DNA of 64,000 bases from Luzula sylvatica (taxonomy: Eukaryota; Streptophyta; Magnoliopsida; Poales; Juncaceae): the NCBI GenBank assembly GCA_946800325.1, contig OX326960.1:11258893-11322892 (forward strand), read 5' to 3'. Of this stretch, positions 1 through 9,326 are shown piece by piece. Below the pieces are notes generated by a model. That model saw only the letters and a program-made list of their open reading frames with translations. It did no database searches and was not told where the DNA came from. Within the stretch, counting starts at the first letter, position 1. The number at the start of each line of letters is the position of its first letter. The position numbers were made by a program, and so were the translations under genes.

Positions 1-533
1 GATTTTCTCTCTCATCTTAACCAAGCAATTCATTCAGAATTATCCAGAAAATTGTGAGACAAATTTCTAGAGAGTGAAAAGGTGTAAAAGAGAGAAACCG
101 TGAAAAGGTGTTTTACGGTTTAGAGAATCAATTCGATTAAGCAAGTTCACCGGTGCATCGTCTAGGCAGGTGCATCCGTGACCGAAGTCTTGCGATTCAA
201 GGTGGATACACGTAGAGGAGCAACAACTGAGGCTCTCACGATTGTGATCGATTCGGACGAGTAGATTGAGTCGGAGACGAAATCAAGCGAATCGGCGAAG
301 TCAACGAGCGGTGAAAGACGCGTGGTGTGGGACGCGCGTATTGTCACCAACGTGACAGGAGAAAGAAGGCAGCGATCAACCCTTCGTGTGCAATCAATTT
401 TGCACCGGTAAAGATCTAACCTTCTATTTGCATCGTACCCTCGAAGTCGTGGCGTGATCTCGGGAATCGGGGAACCGGACCGGGCCTACATATCCGCTGC
501 GCGGGCCCGGGGCCGGGGATATTCCCCATCAGG
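1..533. other. GC-richer unrecognised stretch
   Basis: This stretch is clearly richer in G and C than the rest of the window, including a run of CG-rich bases around 481-525 (ccgctgcgcgggcccggggc). It has no open frame of useful length on either strand. It ends abruptly at 533/534, where a hAT-like repeat that continues further left in its other copy (38923 onward) is cut. It could be the leader or LTR end of a retroelement that enters from the left, but I see no primer binding site or terminal motif to prove that. Confidence 0.3.
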
Positions 534-848
534 TTGAACGAATAAAAAAACATTACAACTTTAAAATATAAATAAATTAAAGACAAAACCATAATTTAAT
601 AATAAAAAAATATAAAAATGTATTAGTTTATTGTTTACAAGATTATTATATTATTTTTCATATTTTTAATATTTATTTATTAAAAAAAATGAAAATGAGA
701 TGTTATTCGGTCGGTTCGATTTAACCGGTTGAAAGCTCTAAAATGGAACCGAACCGAATAAATCGAAAAATATTATGTTTCAACCGAAGTCAAACAAAAT
801 AAATCGAAAATATGAACCGATTAAATCGAGCAATATCATATTTTTGAA
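534..848. repeat. Truncated hAT-like CGGTTCGGTT-rich repeat, copy 1
   Basis: Closely matches 39036-39352. Both contain a gaacgaataaaaaaacatt start, an AT-rich middle and a part made of ggtcggttcggtttaaccgg-like words in both orientations. The partner extends about 110 bp further left to a tagga-type terminus at 38923, so this copy has lost its left end. Inverted CGGTTCGGTT words are common in subterminal regions of plant hAT elements. No transposase is present. Confidence 0.5.
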
Positions 849-1464
849 AACAATTATGAAAACAATTATGTAAAAAAAATATAACAAAAAAGTAATTACA
901 TTATTGACTTGTAATCCTAATTATTATTATTTTTAAACATATAATTGAAAAAAATTGTACATCCTAATTATCATTATTTTTAAAACAATTATGTTATATT
1001 TGTATTTGTACTTAAAACAGTTTCATGTTAATCTTTAAAAAAATTAATGAAATATATTTATATACTAAACACAAATAATTTCTTTAATTTATATAATATT
1101 TTTAAATAATAAACATGAAACAAAAAAATGTATCGGACACACATTTTTTTTTTTAAAACTTTTACAATGTTATTAGATATGAAAATTTAAAATATCACAT
1201 GGTTTTGATTTTTGTTTTATGTCCACGCATGTAGTTTTATTATTTTATAGTTACATTTATTATTTTCTGTATGTGTTGCATTAAAATGCTAAATAAATAT
1301 TTCGCAATGTGTCATATTCAAAAGTAATATAATAATTTTGTCATCATCAAAATTTCTTAATTAATATGATATTTATCATGAAGTCTTATATTTTATTCCG
1401 AAAAATCATAACTATATATTATGTGTATATATTATGTGTACGGTAAATAAATGAAACAAAACCG
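849..1464. other. AT-rich non-coding stretch, possible Helitron body
   Basis: AT-rich sequence without open frames. It leads into the Helitron-type 3' end at 1465-1488, so part or all may be a non-autonomous Helitron body. I cannot place a 5' TC terminus. Confidence 0.3.
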
Positions 1465-1488
1465 CCGCGAAGCGCGGGTATCTCCTAG
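1465..1488 (+). mobile_element. Helitron-type 3' terminus
   Basis: A GC hairpin stands out from AT-rich surroundings: stem CCGCG at 1465-1469, loop AAG, stem CGCGG at 1473-1477. Seven bases later comes CTAG at 1485-1488, followed by T. A short GC palindrome about 10 bases before a CTRR end, next to a T, is the known signature of plant Helitron 3' ends. The element would extend leftward. No Rep/helicase sequence is seen, so it would be non-autonomous. Confidence 0.55.
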
Positions 1489-1921
1489 TTATTGTAAAGA
1501 ATGACATGCAAATGAGTACATTGAAGAAGATCTTAGAAAACTTAACAAAAAACTAACGAATGAAATCAAACAAGATACGCAATCTAACGATTCAAATAAA
1601 AATATACTATATACATATCACAGAATCAACCATAAATGAATTAGAGTGGTGATGCATGCCCCCTTTTAAATCTCCTAGAATGATTGATGTGTTGGCGTAT
1701 ATATTAATGATGGTGGTAAACCATGAATATTTAATTTTTTCCATCATATAAAGGAAAATGAAGGTAAAAAAAATCAATCGTTTCACCGATCATTAATTTA
1801 TTTAATATTTTAAACAATTTTGTGTACCATCATTTATAATATTAATAATCAAATTTAAATTTATAAATTCGGAAAAGAAGTTATTTAACCGAATTAATAC
1901 ACTGTTTAACATGCGTTAAAC

Positions 1922-2804
1922 GGATACACATGATTAAAAATATCATTAGAAATAAACAAATATATAACATTAAAAATAAAAATAATAAGTTCGCAAAAGT
2001 TAACAAAATAAAAATGAAATACTTCGTTTTTAAAAAAGATTGGAAAATAAAATAACAAAAATTTATTAATATAAATATGACTTGTCATGTGTAAAATCAA
2101 ATATAATAAATAATTAAATAAAACAAATTATTTTTAAATAATTTGATTTACCACATAATAAATGTCGTTTACCATCTAATTAATACTATTTTGTCACCTA
2201 ATTAATATCATGTATTAATTTGCATAATTTTATTGTTTATCGTGTATTAATTTGAACTTACCATTAAATTGAGTCCATTAAATTTTTGTCAACACATCAA
2301 TATTTGTGGGGAAATATAAAGGGACAAATATAATTTCAATGAATTATATGACGAAACCACCTTACGGAAAATTTAGAGACTACGCAAATGTAAGTGGGAT
2401 AAATTTCGTAAATAGAGAAATGAAATATGAATAATTACTTCAATCATGAACTTAGAAACGAAATACCGATTATTTATGATATGTAACAAGATTTTATGCT
2501 ATTAAAAAAAAAAATTTTATGAAAAAAAAAGTTAATAACAAAAATTGTATTATTGATATTCACAATAGTCGACAATATCACGTACACATGCATTGAACCA
2601 AGGGACTTTGGAGGACCAAGTATATTTTTGATATTTTATCATTTCGATTTCTTGGTAGATAAGTACGTATTCATTAGACCTTAATCTATAACACGTACCT
2701 TTCGAGAAAATTATCCTTTTGTATCATCAAAATGGCTGCCAATTTAAATATAATGATAATCCCATGCTTTATGCTTGCAGACACGAACTCATCCTTCTCA
2801 TCTT
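1922..2804. repeat. Old local repeat block, shared with 23052-23863
   Basis: Bases from ggatacacatgattaaaaat to about cgaactcatccttctca align along their length with 23052-23863 and its copy at 57756-58567, with small indels and many substitutions. The right half also matches 18590-18900 and 36940-37150. No open frame of note. It is one of the blocks that recur with the H4 and MATH-BTB relics. Bases 1489-1921 before it are AT-rich with nothing recognisable. Confidence 0.75.
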
Positions 2805-2835
2805 CCCTTGTTTATTGTTTCGATTCTGTGTTTTT

Positions 2836-3850
2836 TTTTTTTGAAGGAGTAGGCGATTGCCTAGCTCTAATTTGCACTAAATTAAAGAGTCACATTACAG
2901 TAGAATGTAGGAAAAATAGTTAAAAAGGTAGGTGAAGCCCCTGTACTCCATAAAAAAAACAAGAACACTCAAAATTGGAGGCAGAAGTTTCCTCGACCAC
3001 ACTAGATACCACCCAAGATCGAATCTCTTGATCCTCTCGTTCCAGGACGTCGTCTTCAGCAGCTGGCTTGCCACCTGATTATCTCGTCTCTTATTAGTCC
3101 CGCCAGGATTATTGTGGAAGTTGCTTTGGATGCGAAGATCCTCCGATTTCGCTCTTTCCAAATATTCCAAGCCGTTGCAATCCACGCCACGCTCCATTTA
3201 TCATTATGAACCTTGTCCCCTTTCTTCTTGTTTGCGGCCCATGTGTCAATAAGGTTGTTACAAAAATGAATTTGAGGAAGACTTAGTAAGGACGTCGTCT
3301 CCCTCCAAACCCTCCTCGCGTAATCACACGTTAGCAAGAGATGATCCACATGTTCCCGATTTTGTGCACATAAAGCACATCCTTCATTATTCGGCCACCC
3401 TCTCTTCTCTAAATTAACCGCCGTCAACAATCTATCTTGGATCGCTAGCCACCCAAAGAACCTCACCTTAGATGGAGCTCGTATTTTCCATAGATCTACA
3501 TTCCATCTTTGAATCACCCCCGGGTTTCGCAGTGCTTGGTAGGCTGAATTAACCGTAAACGCGCCATCGTTAGACCAAAACCATGATGGTTGTGTTGTGT
3601 TCGGGTTAGGCCTAGTTGACAACGTGAAAAAGTGCACCATCTTGGAGAGGCTTTTGACGAAGAAAGAGGCATGAGCGGAATTAAGATTCATCTCTTGAAG
3701 CGGGCCGGAGCCGTAGATTTCATGAAATATCTCGGTCCAAAGCGAAAGCGGATTGAACATAATCTTGCTAATGTTTTTTAGAAGCAGTGCTTCGTTTTGC
3801 GTCCTCAAGTGTGGGACCCCCAACCCTCCATTCATTTTCATGAAATATCT
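2836..3850 (-). mobile_element. 5'-truncated LINE with target-site duplication
   Basis: The element lies on the minus strand. It ends in a poly(A) tail, seen as a run of 12 T at 2831-2842, and is cut at its 5' side near 3849. The flanks cgattctgtgttttt at 2821-2835 and 3851-3865 are a 15-bp direct repeat. Paralogous sites without the insertion are present at 6611-6650 and 18925-18965, where ctgtg or atgtg runs straight into tttttgcattttgttgctac. Poly(A), long TSD and 5' truncation are typical products of target-primed reverse transcription. Confidence 0.9.
3056..3841 (-). pseudogene. LINE ORF2 C-terminal fragment, zf-RVT domain
   Basis: An open frame of 261 residues encodes the end of a plant L1-type ORF2, downstream of the reverse transcriptase core. 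After a GGLGVP motif (residues 5-10) and a WKIRAPSKV...FFGWLA segment (118-133) comes the reverse transcriptase zinc-binding motif GCALC...HVDHLLLTC, with Cys155, Cys158, His164, His167 and Cys172. It ends with a normal-looking stop after RWQASC, followed by about 210 bp of 3'UTR and poly(A). The first Met is internal; the real ORF started in sequence lost by 5' truncation. Open but incomplete, so not a functional enzyme. Confidence 0.9.
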
Positions 3851-3865
3851 CGATTCTGTGTTTTT

Positions 3866-4215
3866 GCATTCCGTTTTTGCATTTTGTTGCTACTTAGCTC
3901 AAACTTTCTCTATTTTATCAGTATCTAATTATCTATTATATTATGCTGAGCTGGCTGGCTGGTTTGATTCAATTAAAACAAAAGAACAAAATAAGAACAA
4001 AATTCAATTTTGATTTAATTCAATTAAAACATATAAACCACGAAATAAGAGCAACTCTAGAGATTCAGAGCAATTTTCAACACATATAAACCATGAAATT
4101 AACCAATTACAAAATTCAATTTTGATTTAATTCAATTAAAACAAAACAACATATTTACACATTTAAGTCCTCCAATATTTGACAAAAGAATTAAGAATTC
4201 CTACACACAAAAGAA
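3866..4215. repeat. H4 3'-flank repeat block
   Basis: Contains the words attttgttgctact, agagattcagagcaattttc, ttgatttaattcaatt and cacatttaagtcctcc, which lie on the 3' side (in minus-strand gene sense) of nearly every H4 relic in the window, for example 6600-7030, 16200-16560, 18925-19275 and 34570-34930. No coding capacity. Confidence 0.6.
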
Positions 4216-4367
4216 TCCTTGCCTTTTCAGAGCGTAAACTACACTACAAGTCCTCCTCCTCACATGTTCTGGGTACGTAACAACACGGTGTGTTTCTTCA
4301 TAGATCAAACCGATGATCCACTCAACACCACCACATCATGCCAATCGGCGAATTGCTGGATTGGTGG
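4216..4367 (-). pseudogene. Histone H4 pseudogene fragment 1
   Basis: On the minus strand, pieces of a histone H4 coding sequence can be followed: the stretch for GGVERISGLIYEE (around 4296-4340), the stretch equivalent to TYTEHA (around 4265-4285) and the stretch for VYALKRQ (around 4219-4245). The segment for the FLENVIRD region is missing and the GFGG end is gone. The frame changes between pieces and the N-terminal half is cut at 4367. H4 is the nucleosome core histone; this copy cannot make it. No 5' intron or promoter is attached. Confidence 0.75.
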
Positions 4368-4369
4368 GC

Positions 4370-4839
4370 TGATGAATATGAACCGTTGGATTGCAAGTAA
4401 TTCGACGGACTAGATTGAGAAAGAGAGAAGTTATTCGGATCAATGACGTGTGGAGAGATGGGATCGTGGGAAGTTTGTGTTGGATTGGAACATAATGAGT
4501 CATGACCTGGCTGAATCATAGCTTTTGGACTTGGTGTATATTATTTGATTGGATCCTGATGGCCTGTGTTGGAACATAATGAGTCATGACCATCATTGTA
4601 TTTTAAATAAATAACACCCAAACCAATTTTCATGACATAAATCATGAAATAAACAAATTACAAAATAAAAATGTTGATGTAATTCAATTTCTTGTATTAT
4701 TTTAAAAGAGAAAAATATAATCACACATATTTACAACAAGATCTTCCTATATGGGACAATTGAACAAATAATCCCTCAACAAAAAGATCCACTGGAGCCA
4801 GTACAGTAGCATCATATCATCATTTTCATTTAAACCATT
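4370..4839. repeat. Direct repeat copy A (777-bp spacing)
   Basis: Matches 5147-5616 almost base for base with a constant offset of 777, apart from a few substitutions. The left half (gatgaatatgaaccgttgg) is the sequence normally found upstream of the H4 promoters; the right half matches 15357-15600. Open frames here are shadows. Confidence 0.9.
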
Positions 4840-5146
4840 AAATAATGATACGTAAAAAAATTTAAGTCATTGATTTTACGACATGTTTTCGGCATTATTA
4901 GAAGATCACATCCTACATGTATAAAACTGACTATTATTATTATTGGTTATCTTCGTGTTACTAGATTAAGTGTATTCGTTTGTTTATTATTTTACATTAC
5001 ATTACATGATCAAATGTGATTGCCGTGAAATATGAAAAATTTATATATGAAATACTCAAAAAATAATATATAATCTTCTAAATCATATGAAAAAGTGAGG
5101 AAGAAAGCGCAAGGTGGGGGTTACTTATGGAGGAGATGGTTTGGGT
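4840..5146. other. Spacer between direct repeats A and B
   Basis: AT-rich spacer with similarity to 15615-15800. It ends with an H4-type upstream stretch (ggtgggggttacttatggag at 5114-5133), a TATA-like promoter remnant on the minus strand without an H4 exon behind it. Confidence 0.5.
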
Positions 5147-5616
5147 TGATGAATATGAACCGTTGGATTGCAAGTAATTCGACGGACTAGATTGAGAAAG
5201 AGAGAAGTTATTCGGATCAATGACGTGTGGAGAGATGGGATCGTGGGAAGTTTGTGTTGGATTGGAACATAACGAGTCATGACCTGGCTGAATCATAGCT
5301 TTTGGGCTTGGTGTATATTATTTGATTGGATCCTGATGGCCTGTGTTGGAACATAATGAGTCATGACCATCATTGTATTTTTAAAAAATAACACCCAAAC
5401 CAATTTTCATGACATAAATCATGAAATAAACAAATTACAAAATAAAAATGTTGATGTAATTCAATTTCTTGTATTATTTTAAAAGAGAAAAATATAATCA
5501 CACATATTTACAACAAGATCTTCCTATATGGGACAATTGAACAAATAATCCCTCAACAAAAAGATCCACTGGAGCCAGTACAGTAGCATCATATCATCAT
5601 TTTCATTTAAACCATT
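5147..5616. repeat. Direct repeat copy B (777-bp spacing)
   Basis: Second copy of 4370-4839. Near-identity shows the duplication is much younger than the general decay of the H4 blocks. Bases 5617-5832 after it are unremarkable AT-rich DNA. Confidence 0.9.
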
Positions 5617-5832
5617 TAAATCATTGTATTTTTAAAATTCCTTTGAGTAATTGTTGTCGTTAATGGACCGAGGAGGTTGCGAGTAATCCATATTTTTTTC
5701 TAACTTCAAATTCCTTTGAGCAATGTTATTGAGTGTTTCAAATTCACAACATCTATTTATAAATTTGCATGATTTGATTATAAATCAAAATGAAACTCCT
5801 TGAAGATAAAAGTACGAGTACTATTATTCTAA

Positions 5833-6130
5833 CTAGGATAGTGCTTGCGCTACGCGGTGAAGATGCTAACTATATTGTTAGTTTAATATGAATCTATCAT
5901 TTACGATGATAAATACCATGCCATTTCATAATAAAATTATATCACACTATATTGAGATCAGTAAAATATTCTTTGTAATTGTTTCAAACTAAAATATTCA
6001 GATCTTAATTGAACTTTTTTTTGTTTAAATTCTTCCAATTAAGAAAATTTCTCAATTTAACCATATTATACAAATATATATTAGTCATTAGACAAGTTTT
6101 ATTTTTGGATTCAATATTATCTCGTAAAGG
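5833..6130 (-). mobile_element. Helitron-type 3' end and body fragment (minus)
   Basis: CTAG at 5833-5836, read on the minus strand as the last bases before T, lies next to a GC-rich imperfect hairpin with core GCG-CTA-CGC at 5847-5855. The same arrangement recurs at 26118 and 60822, and the following sequence (tttcaaactaaaatattcagatc ... attatctcg) recurs at 26640-26830, 32060-32290 and 41040-41270. Shared end and shared body support a non-autonomous Helitron family. The 5' end is not located. Confidence 0.5.
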
Positions 6131-6507
6131 GGGTAAATACAAGAATGTTTAAACTTTAAAGGGGGTAAATACAAGAATTTATTAACTTGGTTTTATTGCA
6201 AATGACATACTATTTTGGATTATTTGGTTAGAATCAATTTATTAACTCCATATTATTTTTTCAATTTTGTTTTTTGTTTGCATGTTGTTGCCACTTTAGC
6301 TGAAACCTACTCTGTGTTTCAGAATTTTGCAACATCATTGAACAAGATAAGACTAGCTGTAGAGATTCAAAGCATTTTTCAAGACATAAATATTGAAACT
6401 ACACAATTACGAAACTAAATATTGATTAATTCAATTCCTTGTATTATATTCATAGAAAAAGATAGAAAAATATTTACACATATTTACAACAAGGTCCTCC
6501 AACTTAG
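6131..6507. other. Repeat-derived AT-rich stretch
   Basis: Contains a direct repeat of aaagggggtaaatacaag (6127 and 6157) and H4 3'-flank words. No gene seen. Confidence 0.4.
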
Positions 6508-6592
6508 ATTGTCTCGGATTATATGAAATGGAGTAAAAAACCTAAACGCCTCAGCTTCAATATCGTAAATAAGTTTTAAGTTTTATGTTTTT
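6508..6592 (-). pseudogene. MATH-BTB fragment (BTB core)
   Basis: On the minus strand this short piece matches the BTB segment that reads NIKLDDIEAEVFRVLL in the larger relic at 24525-25555, with frame disturbances. It is joined directly to H4 3'-flank sequence at about 6600. Too short to be a gene. Confidence 0.55.
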
Positions 6593-7037
6593 TATTGATA
6601 TCTTCATCTTATTGTTTCAATTCTGTGTTTTTGCATTTTGTTGCTACTTTGCTGAAACTTTGTCTATGTTTCAGAATTTTGTAATATTTTTTACCTCTTT
6701 TTAGGCATTGTGGTCTATGGATCTATTATGTTGAACTTGTTTCAAAGAGAAAAAGTAATTTAAGACAAAAATCATGGAATTAATCAACACAAGAAGTATT
6801 GTTTACCTCTCTAAATCAATAGAACAAAATTAAAGCAGCTCTAGAGATTCAAAGCAATTCAAGACCATTTAAGACATAAATCATGAAATTAATCAATTAC
6901 AAACTTAAATTTTGATTTAATTCAATTTCTTGTATTACATCAAAACAGAAAAAGAAGATTACGCAAATTTACAAGGTCCTCCTATATTTGACAATTGAAA
7001 AAGAATCCTCAACTAAAGCATCCCTTACAGCCTGAGC
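6593..7037. repeat. H4 3'-flank block
   Basis: Downstream (3'UTR-like) sequence of the H4 pseudogene at 7038, shared with other H4 loci. No other gene. Confidence 0.6.
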
Positions 7038-7597
7038 TTAATCATCAAATCCATTCAAGGTCCTTCTTAGCCGAAGAGTAAAAACTACATCCATTGCAGT
7101 AATCAAACTGCCTCCTCTTTGATCAGACTTTTCCCACGACCAGACATTGTTGAAGAAGAAATTGGCCTGTAATTGAAGAATAATAATCAAATTAAGATGT
7201 TAGCATCAATATTTCAAAAGATTAGGAAAACTTAATTCGAGTAGAGAAAAGAAGTATTACCTTGAAGCAACAACTTGTTTCTTCAAAGATCAAACAGCTG
7301 ATCCCCTCAACACCACTAAGTCATGCCAATCAGCGAATTGCTGGATTGGTGAATAAGTGTGCGTTATTAGAAAGCACCTTCTTGTTCCTCCTCTTTGATT
7401 CGACATTGTTGAAGAAGAAATAAGGCTGTAATTGAAGAACGATAATCAAATTAAGCTATTAATCGTCGATATTTCAAAAGATAAAGAAACTTGAATTGAG
7501 TAAAGGAAGGAAGCCATACCTTGTGAGAAAGCAAGCCCTGGAGAAGGAGAGAATGAAATGAAAACCTGCAGTCCAAAGTGAGGAAGAAGGCGATCGG
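7038..7597 (-). pseudogene. Histone H4 three-exon chimera 2
   Basis: Read on the minus strand: 5'-UTR exon (about 7597-7520, with the ctgcagg...tcacaag words), intron 7519-7426 (94 bp, GT...AG), exon 7425-7261 with an ATG at 7406-7404 and H4-like sequence up to Lys79 (VERI-GLI-EET region), intron 7260-7167 (94 bp, GT...AG, homologous to the first), then exon 7166-7038 starting again with the H4 N-terminus (ATG 7147-7145, MSGRGK) and jumping to the H4 C-terminus (TAMDVV, then a TLHGF-like end with stop at 7040-7038). Reading frames are broken and internal parts are missing. The unit duplication breakpoint at 7270 falls inside the middle exon. Confidence 0.85.
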
Positions 7598-7600
7598 TGG

Positions 7601-7629
7601 GGGGTTACTTATGGGGGGTTACTTATGGC
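7601..7629 (-). promoter_or_regulatory. Duplicated TATA-like promoter element
   Basis: On the minus strand CCATAAGTAACC occurs at 7615-7604 and again at 7629-7618. The 14-bp word ggggggttacttat is tandemly doubled. In other H4 copies a single CCATAARTAACC or TTAAATAACC sits about 30 bases before the 5'-UTR exon, as a TATA box would. Inferred promoter of the chimera at 7038-7597. Confidence 0.45.
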
Positions 7630-7885
7630 GATCGGCGAATTTGTGGATTGGTGAATCCATGGGCGTGATCTGGAAGCTCCTTCTTGTGCCTCCACTTTGA
7701 TCCGACATTGATGAAGAATAATTAAGCTGTAATTGAAGAACCATAATCAAATTAAGCTATTAATCGTCGATATTTCAAAAGATAAAGAAACTTGATTTGA
7801 GTAAAGGAAGGAAGCAATACCTTGTAAGAAAGCAAGCGAGGGAGAAGGAGAGAATGAAATGAAAACCTGCAGTCCAAAGTGAGGA
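7628..7885 (-). pseudogene. Histone H4 N-terminal fragment 3 with 5' intron
   Basis: Minus strand: 5'-UTR exon (from about 7885 to 7821), intron 7820-7727 (94 bp, GT...AG), then an exon with ATG at 7708-7706 and H4 N-terminal codons to about the IRRLA region, cut at 7628 where it runs into the promoter region of the next chimera. The N-terminal tail lacks most Gly/Lys codons of H4 and the deletion breaks the frame. Confidence 0.8.
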
Positions 7886-7902
7886 AGAAAGAGGTGGGTG
7901 GA

Positions 7903-7914
7903 GGTCATTTATGG
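7903..7914 (-). promoter_or_regulatory. TATA-like box of H4 fragment 3
   Basis: CCATAAATGACC on the minus strand, at the position where other H4 copies have CCATAAATAACC, shortly before the 5'-UTR exon. Confidence 0.4.
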
Positions 7915-8211
7915 AGGAGATGGATTCGGTGGATCAATATGAACCGTTGGATTGCAAGTAATTAGACGGACGAGATTGACATGGAGAAGTTATGCATCCC
8001 GATGCCTGTGCGAGAGGTGGGACTGGGATTGAGGGAAGTTATTATTAGTTTGTTGCCTAATTATGATTTATGAACAACAACGGATTAATTGAATTTAAGG
8101 ATGCCTTTGATGATACAATTATTAACATATTAACGCTGTTATGTGTTTGTTGCCTGATTATTTACTATTCCTACGTAAGTAAATAAATGTTTGATCAAAT
8201 TATTAAGATAA
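7915..8211. other. H4 upstream sequence
   Basis: Continues the H4 upstream block (gaaccgttggattgcaagtaattag) and turns into AT-rich sequence. No gene. Confidence 0.5.
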
Positions 8212-8342
8212 TAGTTGTATTAATGTCATCATATTATTAGTACTTGTTTATAAGAAATTCATGAATATATTAATATATTAGTATACTAATCTCGAGGAAT
8301 AATATATGATGTATAACATAATTTTTACGAAAAAATAACAAC
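8212..8342. repeat. Local repeat whose second copy is split by the LTR element
   Basis: The stretch from agttgtattaatgtcatcat to gaaaaaataacaac recurs as 8702-8789 joined to 14419-14465, that is, on both sides of the LTR retrotransposon. The intact copy shows the sequence before insertion. Confidence 0.75.
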
Positions 8343-8378
8343 AAATATCATGATTTATAAAAAAAAATCATGATATTT
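8343..8378. repeat. Perfect 14-bp inverted repeat
   Basis: AAATATCATGATTT at 8343-8356 and its exact reverse complement at 8365-8378, with an 8-base A-rich loop. Absent from the related sequence at 14460. No protein-coding role. Bases 8379-8701 hold no recognised feature; open frames there are AT-rich chance frames. Confidence 0.8.
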
Positions 8379-8789
8379 ATAAATTTTACAACAACTACTG
8401 TTTGAATTGTTCAAGAGCCGATTTTTTTTAATAAGTCAAATAATTGTTGTAAAATTTGTTTTAATTTTTTTACATCATCGGCAAAATCGAGACAATAATG
8501 ATGATTATGATGATGATGCTTCTCATTTTCATGTACATAGTCGCTTCGTACCGGTACTTGTGTCTTTGTTCGTATTTATATTTCGTATTTCGTTTTGGTA
8601 TTCGTGAGTTGTAATTCATAAGCATATCATTATTCAATTTCATATGATACTTATGATTCGTATATTATATTTATATTTAAAATTAGTTCACATTAAGATG
8701 TAGTTGTATTAATGTCATCATATTATTATTACTCGTTTATAAAAAATCTTTGATATATTAATATATTAGTACACTAATATCGATGAATA

Positions 8790-9043
8790 TGTTATGAATA
8801 TAATAATATGGATGTCAAGCAACAAATCTTGTGAAGATGGAGACATTAATTATATGATATTTGGTATATTTGATATTGTATTATTTCCTTGTATTCTAGC
8901 GTTTTATATGGCAAGAGCTTTCTTGCCCTGCACTCACCCTCTACTATATAAAGGGGGTAGTGGCTATTGTATTCCTCCAACTCATTCATTAATAATATTG
9001 TCTCCTCCAATTCTCTTTCTCTTTCGTTCTTTATTTTATAACA
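8790..9043 (+). repeat. 5' LTR
   Basis: Carries a TATA box (tatataaa, 8945-8952) that would start element transcription. Differs from the 3' LTR by T for G in aattatatg/aattatagg and by T for G in ttaataat/ttaagaat. Confidence 0.95.
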
Positions 9044-9058
9044 CGTTATCAGCACGAG
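9044..9058 (+). promoter_or_regulatory. Primer-binding-site region
   Basis: cgttatcagcacgag directly follows the 5' LTR. Position fits a PBS; the match to a specific tRNA was not verified. Confidence 0.5.
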
Positions 9059-9326
9059 ACTCTAGTCAACTGAGACCTTTGATCCAAACAACGCCCTCGA
9101 AATTTTAGTCGAAGGAAATTCATGCCTTTATGCCTTAACTTTAGTTGACCATATTAGGTAGTTCATTTCAATAGTTCATGACTTTGTTTTGATTTATTAT
9201 ATAACCTGTGGAAAGCCTCCTTTATATGTATTGCCCAATTTTTTTAGTTTTCATGTACCATATTATTTTGATGCTAATTATTTCGATTCTATAAATTTGA
9301 AGATTTTTTTTTCTTTAGTTGGAATG

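Noticed and set aside
2895..3197. Separate 100-codon minus-strand gene
   Set aside because: It overlaps the LINE ORF2 end in another frame and runs into the LINE 3'UTR.
8794..9108. Open frames on both strands over the 5' LTR (and 14169-14487)
   Set aside because: They begin in the LTR, overlap each other and have no similarity to retroelement proteins.
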